DNA of 44,159 bases from Nitrospiraceae bacterium. Lineage in GTDB: Bacteria > Nitrospirota > Nitrospiria > Nitrospirales > Nitrospiraceae. The notes beneath the pieces were generated by a model. That model worked only from the letters and a program-made list of their open reading frames with translations, searched no databases and was not told the origin of the DNA. Position 1 is the first letter of the stretch; every line of letters begins with the position of its first letter. A program made the position numbers and the translations under genes. Positions 43,304 to 44,159 of the stretch are shown one piece after another. Location of the stretch: NCBI GenBank assembly GCA_014379455.1, contig JACMLT010000283.1, positions 1-44,159 of the forward strand, written 5' to 3'.

Positions 43304-43723
43304 TTAGGGGGCGGCGACTTTGAGGCCCGGCATTTTGGTGGCAATACGCCGAAATTCCAGCAGATTGCTGGTCACAATTGTGGCGCCGATTTCTCGTGCC
43401 GTGAGGGCAATGAGCATGTCGTTCATGAGCCCAGGCGGTCGGTCAATCCAGAGGCGTTTCCATACATGGTTCGAAAGAGCCGTCCGGCATGGTCGAGGAT
43501 TGTCGGCGTCAGGCCGAGGACGCGTCCGGATTGGAATGCCTGGTGGAGTTGGTCTACGGCCTTCTTACGCTTAGGAGTATCTGCGCCAAGCTGAAGTTCG
43601 AGTAGTGCCACGGCAGAGATGAATCGAACGACGGGTCCATGTCCACCTAAGACCCCTTCGGCATGCATCCCATGCGCGGAGAAAATCGATCAGGACGTTG
43701 GTGTCGAGCAGAACCTTTCCTAC
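43304..43723 (-). pseudogene. PIN-domain (VapC-like) toxin, frameshifted
   Basis: Three frames joined give a PIN protein of about 135 residues. The first, VLLDTNVLIDFLRA, contains the PIN Asp. The second starts near MHAEGVLGGHGPVVRFISAV and continues LLELQLGADTPKRKKAVDQL. The third is MNDMLIALTAREIGATIVTS then NLLEFRRI, with the distal acidic residues. Shifts lie near 43680 and 43430, and no proper start codon follows the antitoxin stop (GTTCTG stands where a start would be). PIN toxins are RNases; this one should be inactive unless the shifts are sequencing errors. Confidence 0.75.
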
Positions 43724-43927
43724 TTATCGGTAAGGCCATGGCCGCTCGTCACCTTTCAAGACCCCCTGTAATGGACGTAAAGCCTTGCTGAGCCGCTGTT
43801 CTTCGACGAGAAGCGACAGCGCCTTGTCGATTGCTTCCTGTTCAGAGACGACTCCAAAGTATCGCTTCGCCGCATTGATTTTCCGCTGGTCCAGCACGAG
43901 ATGTTTGTGTTTGAGTGTTGCGCCCAT
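43724..43927 (-). CDS. Antitoxin of the PIN module (VapB-like)
   Basis: The 67-residue product resembles VapB-type antitoxins that open with a short ribbon-helix-helix-like segment (LVLDQRKINAAKRYFGV, SEQEAIDKALSLLVEEQ). A toxin-contact tail follows. ATG 43927 has TGGAGG close upstream. A perfect 23-bp palindrome precedes it. It remains open although its toxin is broken, as expected when an antitoxin outlives its toxin. Confidence 0.72.
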   Translation of the reverse strand: MGATLKHKHLVLDQRKINAAKRYFGVVSEQEAIDKALSLLVEEQRLSKALRPLQGVLKGDERPWPYR

Positions 43928-43937
43928 GGTGCCTCCA

Positions 43938-43960
43938 TCATGTACATGCCATGTACATGA
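43938..43960. promoter_or_regulatory. 23-bp palindromic operator of the PIN module
   Basis: TCATGTACATG-C-CATGTACATGA is a perfect inverted repeat ending 10 nt before the antitoxin ATG, built from two CATGTACATG units. It is a strong candidate for antitoxin binding. Confidence 0.7.
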
Positions 43961-44016
43961 AAATAAGCTATTACAGCCGGCAACGGCAAGATCTTGAGCC
44001 TCTCGCATGAATGCTA

Positions 44017-44159
44017 CTACGCTTGTTCCGATATGACCTTCGAGAGAAATCGTCCCGTATGAGATCCTGCCACCTTTGCCACCTGCTCTGGTCGTCCTTC
44101 TGCCACAATGTGTCCGCCGGCCTCGCAGCCTTCCGGGCCTAGGTCGATGATCCAATCTG
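44017..44159 (-). CDS. uvrA: UvrA C-terminus, partial (copy C, runs off the window)
   Basis: The minus strand reads, from the window edge, [20 protein letters not shown], then [20 protein letters not shown] and VISEQA before a TAG at 44019-44017. This is the end of UvrA, the ATPase and damage-recognition subunit of nucleotide excision repair. The frame is open to the edge, so this is probably the end of the functional gene; the remainder lies outside. The usual GG before AGG is GC here. Confidence 0.85.
   Translation of the reverse strand, partial: DWIIDLGPEGCEAGGHIVAEGRPEQVAKVAGSHTGRFLSKVISEQA

Noticed and set aside
1-44159. rRNA, tRNA, CRISPR array, prophage or transposase
   Set aside because: None was seen on reading either strand; faint structured RNAs could be missed without a covariance search.

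Overview
The window looks like a piece of a Nitrospira-type chromosome (phylum Nitrospirota, nitrite oxidiser or relative). This is inferred from gene content, not from a marker gene. The first 18 kb holds a TorD-like chaperone, two heme-binding gamma subunits of the type II DMSO reductase/NxrC kind, a Tat-signal polyferredoxin, TatA and two pentaheme c-type cytochromes. These are parts expected around a periplasmic nitrite oxidoreductase (NXR). No NxrA or NxrB catalytic or beta subunit is present, so this would be an accessory and maturation region.

Layout. 290-5598: a WD40 propeller (minus strand), then an HExxH protein, a Tat polyferredoxin, the TorD-like chaperone, a 41-residue membrane peptide and the first NxrC-like subunit, closed by a strong terminator. 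5757-7029: two decayed genes, an AhpD-like one with a nonsense codon and a YncE-like propeller with two frameshifts. 7286-10966: a YCII-like exported protein, a B12-binding radical SAM enzyme and a polytopic membrane protein. 11178-17888: a dense same-strand run of TPR protein, TatA, NHL propeller, second NxrC-like subunit, PDZ protein and two pentaheme cytochromes. 18059-19350: a small unknown and an HDOD protein on the minus strand. 19731-26252: K+-independent H+-pyrophosphatase, Pup, RecJ and a bifunctional (p)ppGpp enzyme. 26448-34594: DUF192 protein, zinc ribbon, exported flavodoxin, SNF2/SWIM helicase, Fur-boxed Bfd, M3 peptidase and a small acidic protein. 34799-41857: TPR protein, deacetylase, third pentaheme cytochrome and a two-domain rhodanese (an apparent operon), then an SmbP-like His-rich protein, a nitrilase-family hydrolase, AlgH/YqgE and a BamE-CsgG-PDZ lipoprotein.

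The right end (41880-44159) is accessory DNA. The 3' part of uvrA occurs three times in the same orientation: two decayed copies and one that runs off the window edge. A toxin-antitoxin module lies between each pair of copies. One module (Phd/RelE-ParE) looks intact. The other has an intact antitoxin and palindromic operator but a PIN toxin broken by frameshifts.

An intergenic palindromic repeat family (about 120-170 bp; ends GCAGGATGCTGAAAAAG and CTTTTTGAGCATCCTGC) occurs six or seven times. In all but one copy it begins exactly at the stop codon of a gene on the same strand. No rRNA, tRNA, CRISPR array or transposase gene was seen.
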